Assembly (NCBI GenBank): GCA_964350605.1
Contig: CAYGKP010000062.1
Span: 1-12,389 of the forward strand
Origin: CAYGKP01 sp964350605
GTDB taxonomy: Bacteria > Bacteroidota > Bacteroidia > Cytophagales > JAAEPT01
Length of the DNA: 12,389 nucleotides
Direction: 5' to 3'
The position numbers were made by a program, and so were the translations under genes. Shown in pieces: positions 1 through 6,232 of this stretch. Within the stretch, counting starts at the first letter, position 1. Every line of letters starts with the position of its first letter. The notes below the pieces were generated by a model, which saw only the letters and a list, made by a program, of their open reading frames with translations, did no database searches and was not told where the DNA came from.

Positions 1-321
1 GGCGTTGGTTTTCAATTGGGTGTCGGGCCCGATCTCAAACAGCCGCATCGAGCAATCGGCCATCCCACTGACTGAAGCAAGTACGCGGGTGGCAGGCCAC
101 TGGGCCCAGACGGCTCGGATCAACGGCCAAGTATCTACCTCCAGGCTGCCTGCCATCGGAAGGAACACAAAGAGACTTGAGGGCCGCGAGGCGTTCCAGG
201 TTTGCAGAAACCGCTGGGCAATCGCCTGGCTACCCGCAGAACGCGCGGCCTCGGGCAGGGCTGCCCGCTGGGCTTTGGCCCAGGCGCGTGCTTCGCGCTT
301 ATCGGTCCAGGGTGCGGACAT
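1..321 (-). CDS. 5-formyltetrahydrofolate cyclo-ligase (MTHFS/YgfA family), N-terminal part, runs off left edge
   Basis: This enzyme converts 5-formyltetrahydrofolate to 5,10-methenyltetrahydrofolate with ATP in the cytoplasm, returning the storage folate to the one-carbon pool. I translated it by hand: 107 codons are open from an ATG at 321-319 to position 1 with no stop. The N-terminus has the family's K-x3-R...R pattern (KREAR at residues 8-12, QRAALPEAAR at 18-27). A hydrophobic strand, LFVFLPM, lies near residues 50-56, and EVDTWPLI follows at 61-68. The Glu of that EV(D/N)T motif is the conserved substrate-contacting residue in the family. The end, ...FEIGPDTQLKTNA, fits the segment before the family's GIPEP motif, which would lie just outside the window. 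The start lies inside the end of bshC (23-nt overlap), so the two are probably co-transcribed; this pairing is common in Bacteroidota. The C-terminal ATP-binding half is not visible. Confidence 0.87.
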   Translation of the reverse strand, partial: MSAPWTDKREARAWAKAQRAALPEAARSAGSQAIAQRFLQTWNASRPSSLFVFLPMAGSLEVDTWPLIRAVWAQWPATRVLASVSGMADCSMRLFEIGPDTQLKTNA

Positions 322-1855
322 AGAGCTGGAAGGCGTAGGGGTCCATCTCGCCGAGCAACTGCGCAAACAGGCGCGGAAAGCGCACCAAGGTTTCAAGGAC
401 CGAATCGTGGCGTTCCTGCGGGCTGCCGCCGGGGACCAGTTTCTCTTGCAGGCTGAGGAGCTGGCTCACCTTGGTCTGGTGGCGTTGTTCCAGGGCTTTG
501 CGCACGCGCTTCTCGATGCCTTCCAGTTGCTTTTTCGCGCGGGCGGCTTCGGCCCCAATGAAGCCTTCCAAGCTGGCATCAATGGCTTGCGCCTTTTCTT
601 TGAGGGCCTGGAACAGGGTGTCGATCTGCGCAGCTTCCTGATCGAATTCCAGGGTATCAGCACCCAACCCTTCGACAAATTCAACGCGCAAGCGATCGGC
701 TGATTGAAACAATTTGGCGGGCGATACCCCCAGAGTGTCGAGCTTTTCGGCCTGCCGTTCGTCGAGCAACAGGTAGTGTTGTCGCGGCACCAATTGAGGG
801 AACGGCACCCCAACTTGATCAAACGCCGCTCGAAGTTGCAGCCAGTAGGCCAGTTCGCCCGGACCGCCGATGTACGCCACGTTTGGCAGGATCGCCTGCT
901 GATACATCGGACGAAGCAAGACGTTGGGGCTCAGGCGTTCGGGTGTCTGCTCGATGAGGGAAGTCATCTGGGCTCGCGTGAACCGCTCGCCAGAATCGAC
1001 GGCGACAAAGTCCTCGCCGGACCGTTCCAAGCGTTCTCGTTTCCCCTCGGAAAGGAGGAAGAAATTAACCTCGCGCACATGGGCCTGGGGTTCGTGGCCG
1101 AGGGCTTCCAATCGCTGGTTGGTCGCTTGAATGGCGGAGGCCAAGGTGCCCTCCAGCAAGTCTTCTTTCGCAATGGGGGCAAGTTGCGCCTTCAACTCCG
1201 GCTCGTCAGCATCGAGGATCAGAAGGCCCTTCTCGGAGAACCAGGTTTGAAGCAACTGTCGGGTCGCAGCCGAAAGGGTCGGGGCCGACTCGTACAGCTT
1301 GGCGACCGAGGCCAAGGACTCATCCGCATCGGCGAACAACTGCGCCACCTCGCGTGGATCAAAGTGCCCCACAGGACCTGTCTGTTCGGTGGGCCAGGTG
1401 ATGTCTTGGCGGAAATAATGGACCGAGCGAATCTCGTCCACATCGTGGTCTTCGCTGGCCAGCCAAAAGATCGGGACAATCTTTTTGCCCAGTTTCTCGC
1501 TGAGCACTTCGGCCAACCGAATGGTGGTAAGTGCCTTGTAGGCCATGAACAACGGCCCGCCGCCGATCACCAATTGATGACCCGTGCAGACCGTGTAGGC
1601 ATCAGCTTTTAGGGCCGCTAGGTTCTGCTGTTGGGCCGAGCTGAGGGAGAGACCTGAATGTTGTTTCTCCAAGACCGAAACCAGCCGTTCACGGGCTTTC
1701 TTGGAAAACGGAAAGGCTTGTTCGAGGTCTGCGAAGCCCTCTGCGTTCGGAGCGATGCGGTACAACGCGCCCAGGCTGGGGTCTTGCGTGGCGTAGGCCG
1801 CCATCACGGGTGACCAGAGGCCACAATCGGCGGGGTCCAGCTCAGCGCTGCGCAT
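299..1855 (-). CDS. bshC: Bacillithiol biosynthesis cysteine-adding enzyme BshC
   Basis: BshC is the putative last enzyme of bacillithiol synthesis, adding cysteine to glucosaminyl-malate in the cytoplasm. The 518-residue length is close to the family norm. Diagnostic segments are TGHQLVIGGGPLFMAYKAL (91-109, the family's TGQQ-GGPLY-YK region), VPIFWLASEDHDVDEI (127-142) and NVAYIGGPGELAYW (325-338). A charged, helical, probably coiled-coil stretch at about 400-475 is followed by GGSPQER (476-482) and a short C-terminal domain, the known BshC architecture. The ATG at 1855 lies inside the end of rimO (14-nt overlap) and the TAA at 299-301 lies inside the downstream folate gene, so translational coupling is likely. 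The bshA and bshB genes are not in the window. The family call is firm; the biochemical role is inferred from the family, where it rests mainly on genetics. Confidence 0.93.
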   Translation of the reverse strand: MRSAELDPADCGLWSPVMAAYATQDPSLGALYRIAPNAEGFADLEQAFPFSKKARERLVSVLEKQHSGLSLSSAQQQNLAALKADAYTVCTGHQLVIGGGPLFMAYKALTTIRLAEVLSEKLGKKIVPIFWLASEDHDVDEIRSVHYFRQDITWPTEQTGPVGHFDPREVAQLFADADESLASVAKLYESAPTLSAATRQLLQTWFSEKGLLILDADEPELKAQLAPIAKEDLLEGTLASAIQATNQRLEALGHEPQAHVREVNFFLLSEGKRERLERSGEDFVAVDSGERFTRAQMTSLIEQTPERLSPNVLLRPMYQQAILPNVAYIGGPGELAYWLQLRAAFDQVGVPFPQLVPRQHYLLLDERQAEKLDTLGVSPAKLFQSADRLRVEFVEGLGADTLEFDQEAAQIDTLFQALKEKAQAIDASLEGFIGAEAARAKKQLEGIEKRVRKALEQRHQTKVSQLLSLQEKLVPGGSPQERHDSVLETLVRFPRLFAQLLGEMDPYAFQLYVRTLDR

Positions 1856-3140
1856 CGGCCGGCACGGCGTAGAGGTCGAAGGGCTCGGCTTCGACGATGG
1901 TCACTTGGTACATCTCGCCGACCTGCCAGTCGGGGCAAAGGGACTGGTCGACAAGCACTTCGTTGTCGACTTCCGGCGAATCGGCCTCGCTGCGGGCGAT
2001 CCACTGCCCGCCTTCGGCGCGGTCGACCAAAATGCGCATCTGCTGGCCAATCTTCGTCTGGTTCTTTCGGGCCGAAATTTCTTCTTGCAGCTCCATGAGG
2101 GCGGCGGCGCGCTCCTCTTTCACTTCCTCGGGAATCAGGTCTTCCATCGTGCCCGCATGGGTCCCGTCCTCGTGCGAGTAGGTGAACACGCCCAGCCGAT
2201 CAAACTCCTGTTCTTGCACAAACGCCATCAGCTCCTCAAAGGCTTCCTCCGTTTCGCCGGGGTGGCCAACGAGCATCGTCGTGCGGATCGAGAGGTTGGG
2301 GACAGCGGCGCGAATGCGGGCAAGCAGGGCTTCGGTCTTCTCACGGGTGATGCCGCGGCGCATGGCTTGCAGCACAGGGGTGCTGGCGTGTTGCAACGGG
2401 ATGTCCAGGTAGTTGCAGACGTTCGGGTGGCGAGCGATCACTTCGAGCACATCCTCCGGGAAGCCGCTGGGGAACGCATAGTGGAGCCGCACCCATTCGA
2501 TGCCCTTTACATCGGCCAGCGATTCGATCAGCTTGGCCAGCTCGCGCTTGCCGTACAGGTCCAGGCCATAGTAAGTCGAGTCCTGCGCAATCAGGAGCAA
2601 TTCTTTGGTGCCACGCGCGGCCAGTCCTTCTGCCTCGGCCACCAATTCCTCGATGGGCCGTGAGACGTGCTTGCCCCGCATCAGCGGGATGGCACAAAAC
2701 GAACAAGGCCGATCACACCCCTCGGAAATCTTCAAGTACGAGTAGTGGGCCGGGGTCGTGGTCAGGCGTTCGCCGACCAGGTTCTTTTTATAGTCCGCCT
2801 TCAGGCGCTTGAGCAAGGCGGGCAANNNNNNNNNNGGAATCTCGCCCATCAACTCCTCGCGGTAGCGCTCGGACAAACAGCCCGTCACGTAGAGCTTCTC
2901 GACCTTCCCCTCGCCTTTCGCTTCCGCATAGCGCAGGATCGTGTCGATGCTTTCCTCCTTCGCCGAGGCGATGAACCCACAGGTATTCACGATGACCACG
3001 CCACCGTTTCGGTGCGGGGCTTCGTGCTCGGCCTCCATTCCGCTGGCACGCAGTTGGGTCAGGAGGTTCTCGGAATCGACCAAGTTCTTGGCACAGCCAA
3101 GGGTGACGAGGTTGACGTGGGGCTGGGCCTTGGTATGCAC
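1842..3140 (-). CDS. rimO: Ribosomal protein S12 methylthiotransferase RimO (contains a 10-N gap)
   Basis: RimO is a radical-SAM enzyme that adds a methylthio group to a conserved aspartate of ribosomal protein uS12. In the drawn 432-residue translation, the N-terminal methylthiotransferase domain carries three cluster-binding cysteines at C16 (LGCAKN), C54 (NTCGF) and C88 (TGCLSE). The radical-SAM CxxxCxxC is C142-C146-C149 (CDRPCSFC), and the C-terminal 70 or so residues form the TRAM domain. The sequence EGCDRPCSFCAIPLMRGKHVS is RimO-like rather than MiaB-like. The start is GTG at 3140-3138, 17 nt after ftsY; no better ATG precedes the LVTLGCAKN strand. Ten N (2826-2835) fall between GEIP and LPALLK. 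The frame agrees on both sides, but relatives usually have about ten residues there and only about three fit, so the gap is probably under-sized. The end overlaps bshC by 14 nt. Confidence 0.95.
   Translation of the reverse strand: MHTKAQPHVNLVTLGCAKNLVDSENLLTQLRASGMEAEHEAPHRNGGVVIVNTCGFIASAKEESIDTILRYAEAKGEGKVEKLYVTGCLSERYREELMGEIXXXXLPALLKRLKADYKKNLVGERLTTTPAHYSYLKISEGCDRPCSFCAIPLMRGKHVSRPIEELVAEAEGLAARGTKELLLIAQDSTYYGLDLYGKRELAKLIESLADVKGIEWVRLHYAFPSGFPEDVLEVIARHPNVCNYLDIPLQHASTPVLQAMRRGITREKTEALLARIRAAVPNLSIRTTMLVGHPGETEEAFEELMAFVQEQEFDRLGVFTYSHEDGTHAGTMEDLIPEEVKEERAAALMELQEEISARKNQTKIGQQMRILVDRAEGGQWIARSEADSPEVDNEVLVDQSLCPDWQVGEMYQVTIVEAEPFDLYAVPADAQR
2826..2835. other. Assembly gap (10 N) inside rimO
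   Basis: This is a run of exactly ten N. The coding frame of rimO matches on both sides, ending as Gly-Glu-Ile-Pro (the Pro codon is CCN) and resuming as Leu-Pro-Ala-Leu-Leu. The flanking bases share no repeat, so an overlap cannot close the gap. From memory of RimO relatives, about ten residues should lie here, of the pattern xVDxYFGTxx, which is longer than the drawn gap. Confidence 0.9.
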
Positions 3141-3157
3141 GGGTGGTGGGGGCGAGC

Positions 3158-4102
3158 CTAGGTAGATGCAAACAGCGCCTCGGCGAATTGGTTCCGCTCG
3201 AAGGGCTGCAGGTCGTCGGCCTTCTCGCCCAAACCGATGAAGCGGACGGGAATGCCAAGCTGGTCGACCACCGAGATGACCACCCCGCCTTTGGCTGTGC
3301 CGTCAAGCTTGGTGATGATCAGGCCGGTCACTTGCGTGGCCCGCGAGAATTGTTCGGCTTGGACAATGGCGTTCTGGCCCGTGCTGCCGTCGAGGACCAA
3401 CAGAACTTCGTGCGGCGCATCGGGCATGACCTTTCCGATCACCCGGCGAACCTTCGAGAGTTCCTCCATCAGGTTGGCTTTGGTATGGAGTCGTCCGGCG
3501 GTGTCAACGATGACAACGTCGGCGCCCAGCTTCACGCCTTCGGCCACGGCCTCGAACGCGACCGCCGAGGGGTCGGCGTTCATCCCCTTGCTGACCAAAG
3601 TCGCCCCGGTGCGCTCAGCCCACAGGCCCAGTTGATCGACCGCGGCGGCGCGGAAGGTATCGGCGGCGCCGAGCACGACCTTCTTGCCCTCCCCCGCAAA
3701 GCGATGGGCCAGCTTGCCGATGGTCGTGGTTTTGCCCACCCCATTGACCCCGACGATCAGAATGACGTGAGGGCGCGCCTGCGAAGGCGGCTCCGAGGGG
3801 CTTTGGTTGTCGAACAGGTTGACGATCTCGTCCTGAAGCAGGACGCGGATCTGGTCGGCGTCCAGGTCTTCTTTCTTGCGCTTGGCGCGGTCCTCCAACC
3901 GATCGAGCAACTTGGCGGTGGTCGCCATGCCCACATCGGCGGTCAGGAGCACTTCCTCGAGTTCTTCGATCAATTCGGCATCCAGGGGCCGCTTGCCGGA
4001 AAATAGCTGTCCAATCCGCCCCAGTAGCCCGGTGCGGGTTTTGGTCAAGCCGCGCGAAAGCACGGTTTGCGAAGCCGATCTGCGTCCGAATAATGCGCTC
4101 AT
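3158..4102 (-). CDS. ftsY: Signal recognition particle receptor FtsY
   Basis: FtsY is the SRP-receptor GTPase that docks SRP-bound ribosomes at the inner membrane for co-translational insertion. I place the start at the ATG at 4102, giving 314 residues beginning MSALFGRR. The open frame continues to 4240, but that extension runs over the DUF4295 gene and a terminator and has no FtsY character. The N-domain four-helix bundle spans about 20-100. The G-domain shows G1 GVNGVGKTTT (118-127), DTFRAAA (148-154), DTAGR (200-204), TKLDG (264-268) and GLGEKADDLQPF (290-301), all diagnostic of FtsY and separating it from Ffh, which also carries an M-domain. The long acidic A-domain of Escherichia coli FtsY is missing; short forms are common. 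A rho-independent terminator lies about 20 nt upstream. rimO follows 17 nt downstream. Confidence 0.96.
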   Translation of the reverse strand: MSALFGRRSASQTVLSRGLTKTRTGLLGRIGQLFSGKRPLDAELIEELEEVLLTADVGMATTAKLLDRLEDRAKRKKEDLDADQIRVLLQDEIVNLFDNQSPSEPPSQARPHVILIVGVNGVGKTTTIGKLAHRFAGEGKKVVLGAADTFRAAAVDQLGLWAERTGATLVSKGMNADPSAVAFEAVAEGVKLGADVVIVDTAGRLHTKANLMEELSKVRRVIGKVMPDAPHEVLLVLDGSTGQNAIVQAEQFSRATQVTGLIITKLDGTAKGGVVISVVDQLGIPVRFIGLGEKADDLQPFERNQFAEALFAST

Positions 4103-4111
4103 GTTCAGGGA

Positions 4112-4146
4112 AGAAAAACGAAAAAAGGCCCACCTACGGGGCCTTT
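4112..4146 (-). terminator. Rho-independent terminator between DUF4295 gene and ftsY
   Basis: On the minus strand the sequence reads AAAGGCCC, a 7-nt loop, GGGCCTTT, then TTTCGTTTTTC. This is a perfect 8-bp GC-centred stem (arms 4139-4146 and 4124-4131) followed by a T-rich tract. The orientation terminates transcripts coming from rpmB-rpmG-DUF4295. The plus-strand side has no T-tract, so it is not a bidirectional terminator. It ends only about 10 nt before the ftsY start codon. Confidence 0.85.
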
Positions 4147-4155
4147 GAATCGATG

Positions 4156-4169
4156 TCGGGCCGGCCCGA
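4156..4169. repeat. 14-bp perfect palindrome directly after the DUF4295 stop codon
   Basis: TCGGGCCGGCCCGA is its own reverse complement and begins at the base immediately after the TAA of the DUF4295 gene. As RNA it could form a 5-bp stem with a 4-nt CCGG loop. Its GGGCC and GGCCC halves are also complementary to the arms of the terminator that starts 9 nt further on, so an alternative fold is possible. No function is known to me. Confidence 0.6.
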
Positions 4170-4331
4170 TTACCCTTCCTTCTGGAGGAACAGTTCGACC
4201 TGCTCGGCCGGAACCATGTCCTCCCTAAAAGTATAGGCACCTGATTTTTTCGAACGTACAGTGCGAATCACTTTCGCCCAGACGACTTGACTGCCTTCCT
4301 TCTTGAGGGTTGCAACTACCTTCTTTGCCAT
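4170..4331 (-). CDS. DUF4295 family small protein (ribosomal-cluster associated)
   Basis: I translated this 53-residue ORF by hand: it starts MAKKVVATLKKEGSQVVWAK and ends VELFLQKEG with a TAA at 4172-4170. It matches my memory of the DUF4295 family of Bacteroidota almost residue for residue, including the RTVRSKKSGAYTFRE and MVPAEQV segments. The N-terminal half is strongly basic, as in small ribosomal proteins, and there is no signal peptide or membrane segment. It starts 3 nt after the rpmG stop, so the two are surely co-transcribed. A palindrome and a rho-independent terminator follow. The function is unproven; a ribosome-associated role is inferred from composition and its fixed position beside bL33. 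It lies beneath an artefactual extension of the ftsY frame. Confidence 0.93.
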   Translation of the reverse strand: MAKKVVATLKKEGSQVVWAKVIRTVRSKKSGAYTFREDMVPAEQVELFLQKEG

Positions 4332-4334
4332 GAC

Positions 4335-4517
4335 CTATTTGATCTCTTTGTGAACGGTGTAACGCTTAAGGATGGGGTTGTATTTCTTCAACTCCAAGCG
4401 TTCGGTGGTGTTCTTGCGGTTCTTGGTGGTGATGTAACGCGAGGTGCCCTTCTCTCCGGAAGTTTTGTGCTCGGTACACTCCATGATTACCTGTACGCGG
4501 TTGCCCTTCTTGGCCAT
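4335..4517 (-). CDS. rpmG: 50S ribosomal protein L33 (bL33)
   Basis: bL33 is a small basic protein of the large ribosomal subunit near the E site. The 60-residue product begins MAKKGNRVQVIMECTEHKTSG and contains SRYITTKNRKNT and LELKKYNPILKRYTVHKEIK, the pattern of Bacteroidota bL33. Only one cysteine (C14) is present, so it lacks the two CxxC zinc pairs of the zinc-binding form and is the zinc-free type. It lies 22 nt after rpmB and 3 nt before the DUF4295 gene. Length and start agree with the family. Confidence 0.97.
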   Translation of the reverse strand: MAKKGNRVQVIMECTEHKTSGEKGTSRYITTKNRKNTTERLELKKYNPILKRYTVHKEIK

Positions 4518-4539
4518 TGCTTTGCTTGATTAGGGGGAG

Positions 4540-4776
4540 TTAGATGTTAACTCCCTTAGCGCGGGCTTCTTTCAGCACCGCGCTGATGCCTTTCTTGTTG
4601 ATCGTCCGGATGGTCGATGTGGCGACTTTCAAAGTCACCCAACGGTCCTCCTCGGGGATGTAGAAGCGTTTCTTCTGCAGGTTGGGCAGAAAACGACGCT
4701 TGGTTTTGTTGTTGGCGTGCGAAACGTTGTTCCCGGTACGGGGGCGTTTCCCACTGATTTCACAAACGCGAGCCAT
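4540..4776 (-). CDS. rpmB: 50S ribosomal protein L28 (bL28)
   Basis: bL28 is a large-subunit protein that binds 23S rRNA. The 78-residue product starts MARVCEISGKRPRTGNNVSHANNKTKRRF and ends with TLKVATSTIRTINKKGISAVLKEARAKG, matching the bL28 family along its full length. It has a single cysteine (C5) rather than zinc-binding pairs, so it is the zinc-free form. It is the first gene of the minus-strand cluster, with rpmG 22 nt downstream. A promoter-like sequence lies about 60 nt upstream, in the region shared with the divergent aminotransferase gene. Confidence 0.97.
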   Translation of the reverse strand: MARVCEISGKRPRTGNNVSHANNKTKRRFLPNLQKKRFYIPEEDRWVTLKVATSTIRTINKKGISAVLKEARAKGVNI

Positions 4777-4833
4777 GAGTGAATGCAGTCAGTTCTTCGA
4801 GGACTTCCAGTAACCTATTACCGAAAAGGACTG

Positions 4834-4864
4834 CAAATATCACAAGAAGGCTCGAGACCGCCAA
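4834..4864 (-). promoter_or_regulatory. Possible Bacteroidota-type promoter for rpmB-rpmG-DUF4295
   Basis: On the minus strand, TTG (4864-4862) is followed after 20 nt by GATATTTG (4841-4834). The Bacteroidota consensus is TTG or TTTG, about 19-21 nt, TAnnTTTG, so only the first base of the -7 box differs. Transcription would begin near 4827, leaving a leader of about 50 nt before rpmB. This is a pattern match by eye with no experimental support. I found no equally good site for the plus-strand aminotransferase in the same interval. Confidence 0.4.
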
Positions 4865-4968
4865 GTTTCCAGCAACCTTATCTGAATGACTGGGGTTTGA
4901 TTTATTGGTACCTTCGTGGTCCACCCCAATTGAAACGAACGTCAGAAGCGAAAAACGCCCTCTATCCT

Positions 4969-6225
4969 ATGTCTGCCACTCACCAAGATCTCCTCACCGA
5001 ATTGACCGCCACCGAAAAAGCCATTGCGCTGGAGGACCAGTACGGCGCGCACAATTATCACCCCTTGCCCGCCGTTTTGAGCCGCGCGAAGGGTGTGCAC
5101 GTGTGGGACGTGGAAGGCAAGCAGTACTACGACTTTCTGTCCGCCTATAGCGCGGTAAATCAAGGGCATTCGCATCCCAAAATTTTGCAGGCCCTCGTCG
5201 ACCAAGCCGGTACGCTGGCCCTGACTTCGCGTGCGTTTTACTCCGACATGCTCGGCAAGTGCGAGAAGTACCTGACCGAAGTGTTCGGCTTCGACAAGGT
5301 CCTTTTGATGAATACTGGCGCGGAAGCCAACGAAACGGCCATCAAGCTGGTGCGTCGTTGGGGCTACGAGAAGAAGGGCATTCCCACCAACCAAGCGAAG
5401 ATCGTCGCGGTGGAAAACAACTTCCATGGCCGGACCATCGCCATCATCTCGGCTTCGACCGATCCGGTTTCGACCAAAGGCTTCGGTCCCTACCTGCCCG
5501 GTTATGAGATCATTCCATACAATGACTTGGAGGCCCTGGACAAGGCCCTTTCGGACCCCCATGTGGCCGGATTTTGGGTCGAGCCCATTCAAGGGGAGGC
5601 AGGTGTCTACGTGCCCGAGGACGGTTACCTGAAGAAAGCCAAAGCGCTTTGCGAGAAGCACAACGTGCTGTTCATGGCCGACGAGGTGCAGACTGGCGTG
5701 GCCCGCACGGGTAAGATGCTGGCTTGCGACCACGAAGGCGTGCGCCCCGACGTGCTGATCATGGGCAAGGCCATTTCGGGTGGCATGTACCCTGTCTCGG
5801 CGGTGTTTGCGGACGATGACATCATGCTGGTCATCGGCCCTGGCGAACACGGTTCGACCTATGGTGGAAACCCCTTGGCTTGTGCTGTCGCCATGGCAGC
5901 CGTGAAAGTGATCGAAGACGAAAATCTAGCCGAACGTGCCACGGTGCTCGGCGAACGATTCCGTGCGCGGATGAACAAGCTGAAGGACGAACGCCCCGAC
6001 CTGATTCGCTTGGTGCGTGGCAAAGGCCTCTTGAACGCGGTGATCATCGAGCCTACGAACGACGGCCGCACGGCTTGGGACGTTTGTGTCGCCTTGAAGG
6101 AGAACGGACTTTTGGCCAAGCCCACGCACGGCGACATCATTCGCTTCGCGCCGCCCTTGGTCATCACCGAGGAGCAGCTCGACGAATGCTGCACGATCAT
6201 CGAGACGACGATCGCCTCGTTCTAA
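4969..6225 (+). CDS. rocD: Ornithine aminotransferase (PLP-dependent, class III)
   Basis: This enzyme transfers the delta-amino group of ornithine to 2-oxoglutarate, giving glutamate semialdehyde (pyrroline-5-carboxylate) and glutamate, and so links arginine and proline metabolism. I place the start at the ATG at 4969 (418 residues, MSATHQDLL). The frame is open back to 4783, but the extra 62 residues have no family character. The PLP lysine is K267 (LIMGKAISGGMYP) and the cofactor aspartate D238 (MADEVQTG). Y30 in YGAHNYHPLP, Y60 in SAYSAVNQGH and E210 in VEPIQGEAGV align, with a constant offset of 25, to human OAT Tyr55, Tyr85, Glu235 and Lys292. These set ornithine specificity and separate it from acetylornithine aminotransferase. 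It is a lone plus-strand gene, 7 nt from the convergent gene on its right. Confidence 0.94.
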   Translation: MSATHQDLLTELTATEKAIALEDQYGAHNYHPLPAVLSRAKGVHVWDVEGKQYYDFLSAYSAVNQGHSHPKILQALVDQAGTLALTSRAFYSDMLGKCEKYLTEVFGFDKVLLMNTGAEANETAIKLVRRWGYEKKGIPTNQAKIVAVENNFHGRTIAIISASTDPVSTKGFGPYLPGYEIIPYNDLEALDKALSDPHVAGFWVEPIQGEAGVYVPEDGYLKKAKALCEKHNVLFMADEVQTGVARTGKMLACDHEGVRPDVLIMGKAISGGMYPVSAVFADDDIMLVIGPGEHGSTYGGNPLACAVAMAAVKVIEDENLAERATVLGERFRARMNKLKDERPDLIRLVRGKGLLNAVIIEPTNDGRTAWDVCVALKENGLLAKPTHGDIIRFAPPLVITEEQLDECCTIIETTIASF

Positions 6226-6232
6226 TCAACAG

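Noticed and set aside
704..1612. Long plus-strand ORF opposite bshC (302 codons), with a similar one at 5-703
   Set aside because: They are antisense to clearly recognised genes (bshC and the folate cyclo-ligase), with no recognisable domain. Long shadow frames are expected in GC-rich coding DNA.
3143..4006. Plus-strand ORF of 287 codons opposite ftsY
   Set aside because: It mirrors the conserved ftsY G-domain and has no protein-family character.
4103..4240. N-terminal extension of ftsY by 46 residues
   Set aside because: It covers the end of the DUF4295 gene and the terminator in another frame and has no FtsY-like sequence; the ATG at 4102 gives a normal N-domain.
4200..4260. Promoter for ftsY inside the DUF4295 gene (TACTTTTA-like box)
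   Set aside because: The box departs from TAnnTTTG at its last base and has no properly spaced TTG partner; too weak to list.
4783..4968. N-terminal extension of ornithine aminotransferase by 62 residues
   Set aside because: It has no resemblance to the family and crosses the likely rpmB promoter; MSATHQDLL at 4969 gives the usual length.
4942..5850. Long minus-strand ORF opposite the ornithine aminotransferase (302 codons)
   Set aside because: It is antisense to a complete, well-conserved gene and shows no domain, so it is a composition artefact.
6226..6232. Terminator between the convergent aminotransferase and GT22 genes
   Set aside because: Only 7 nt separate the stops and no GC-rich hairpin with a T-tract is visible; the same holds for the 14 nt between hemB and the HAD gene.
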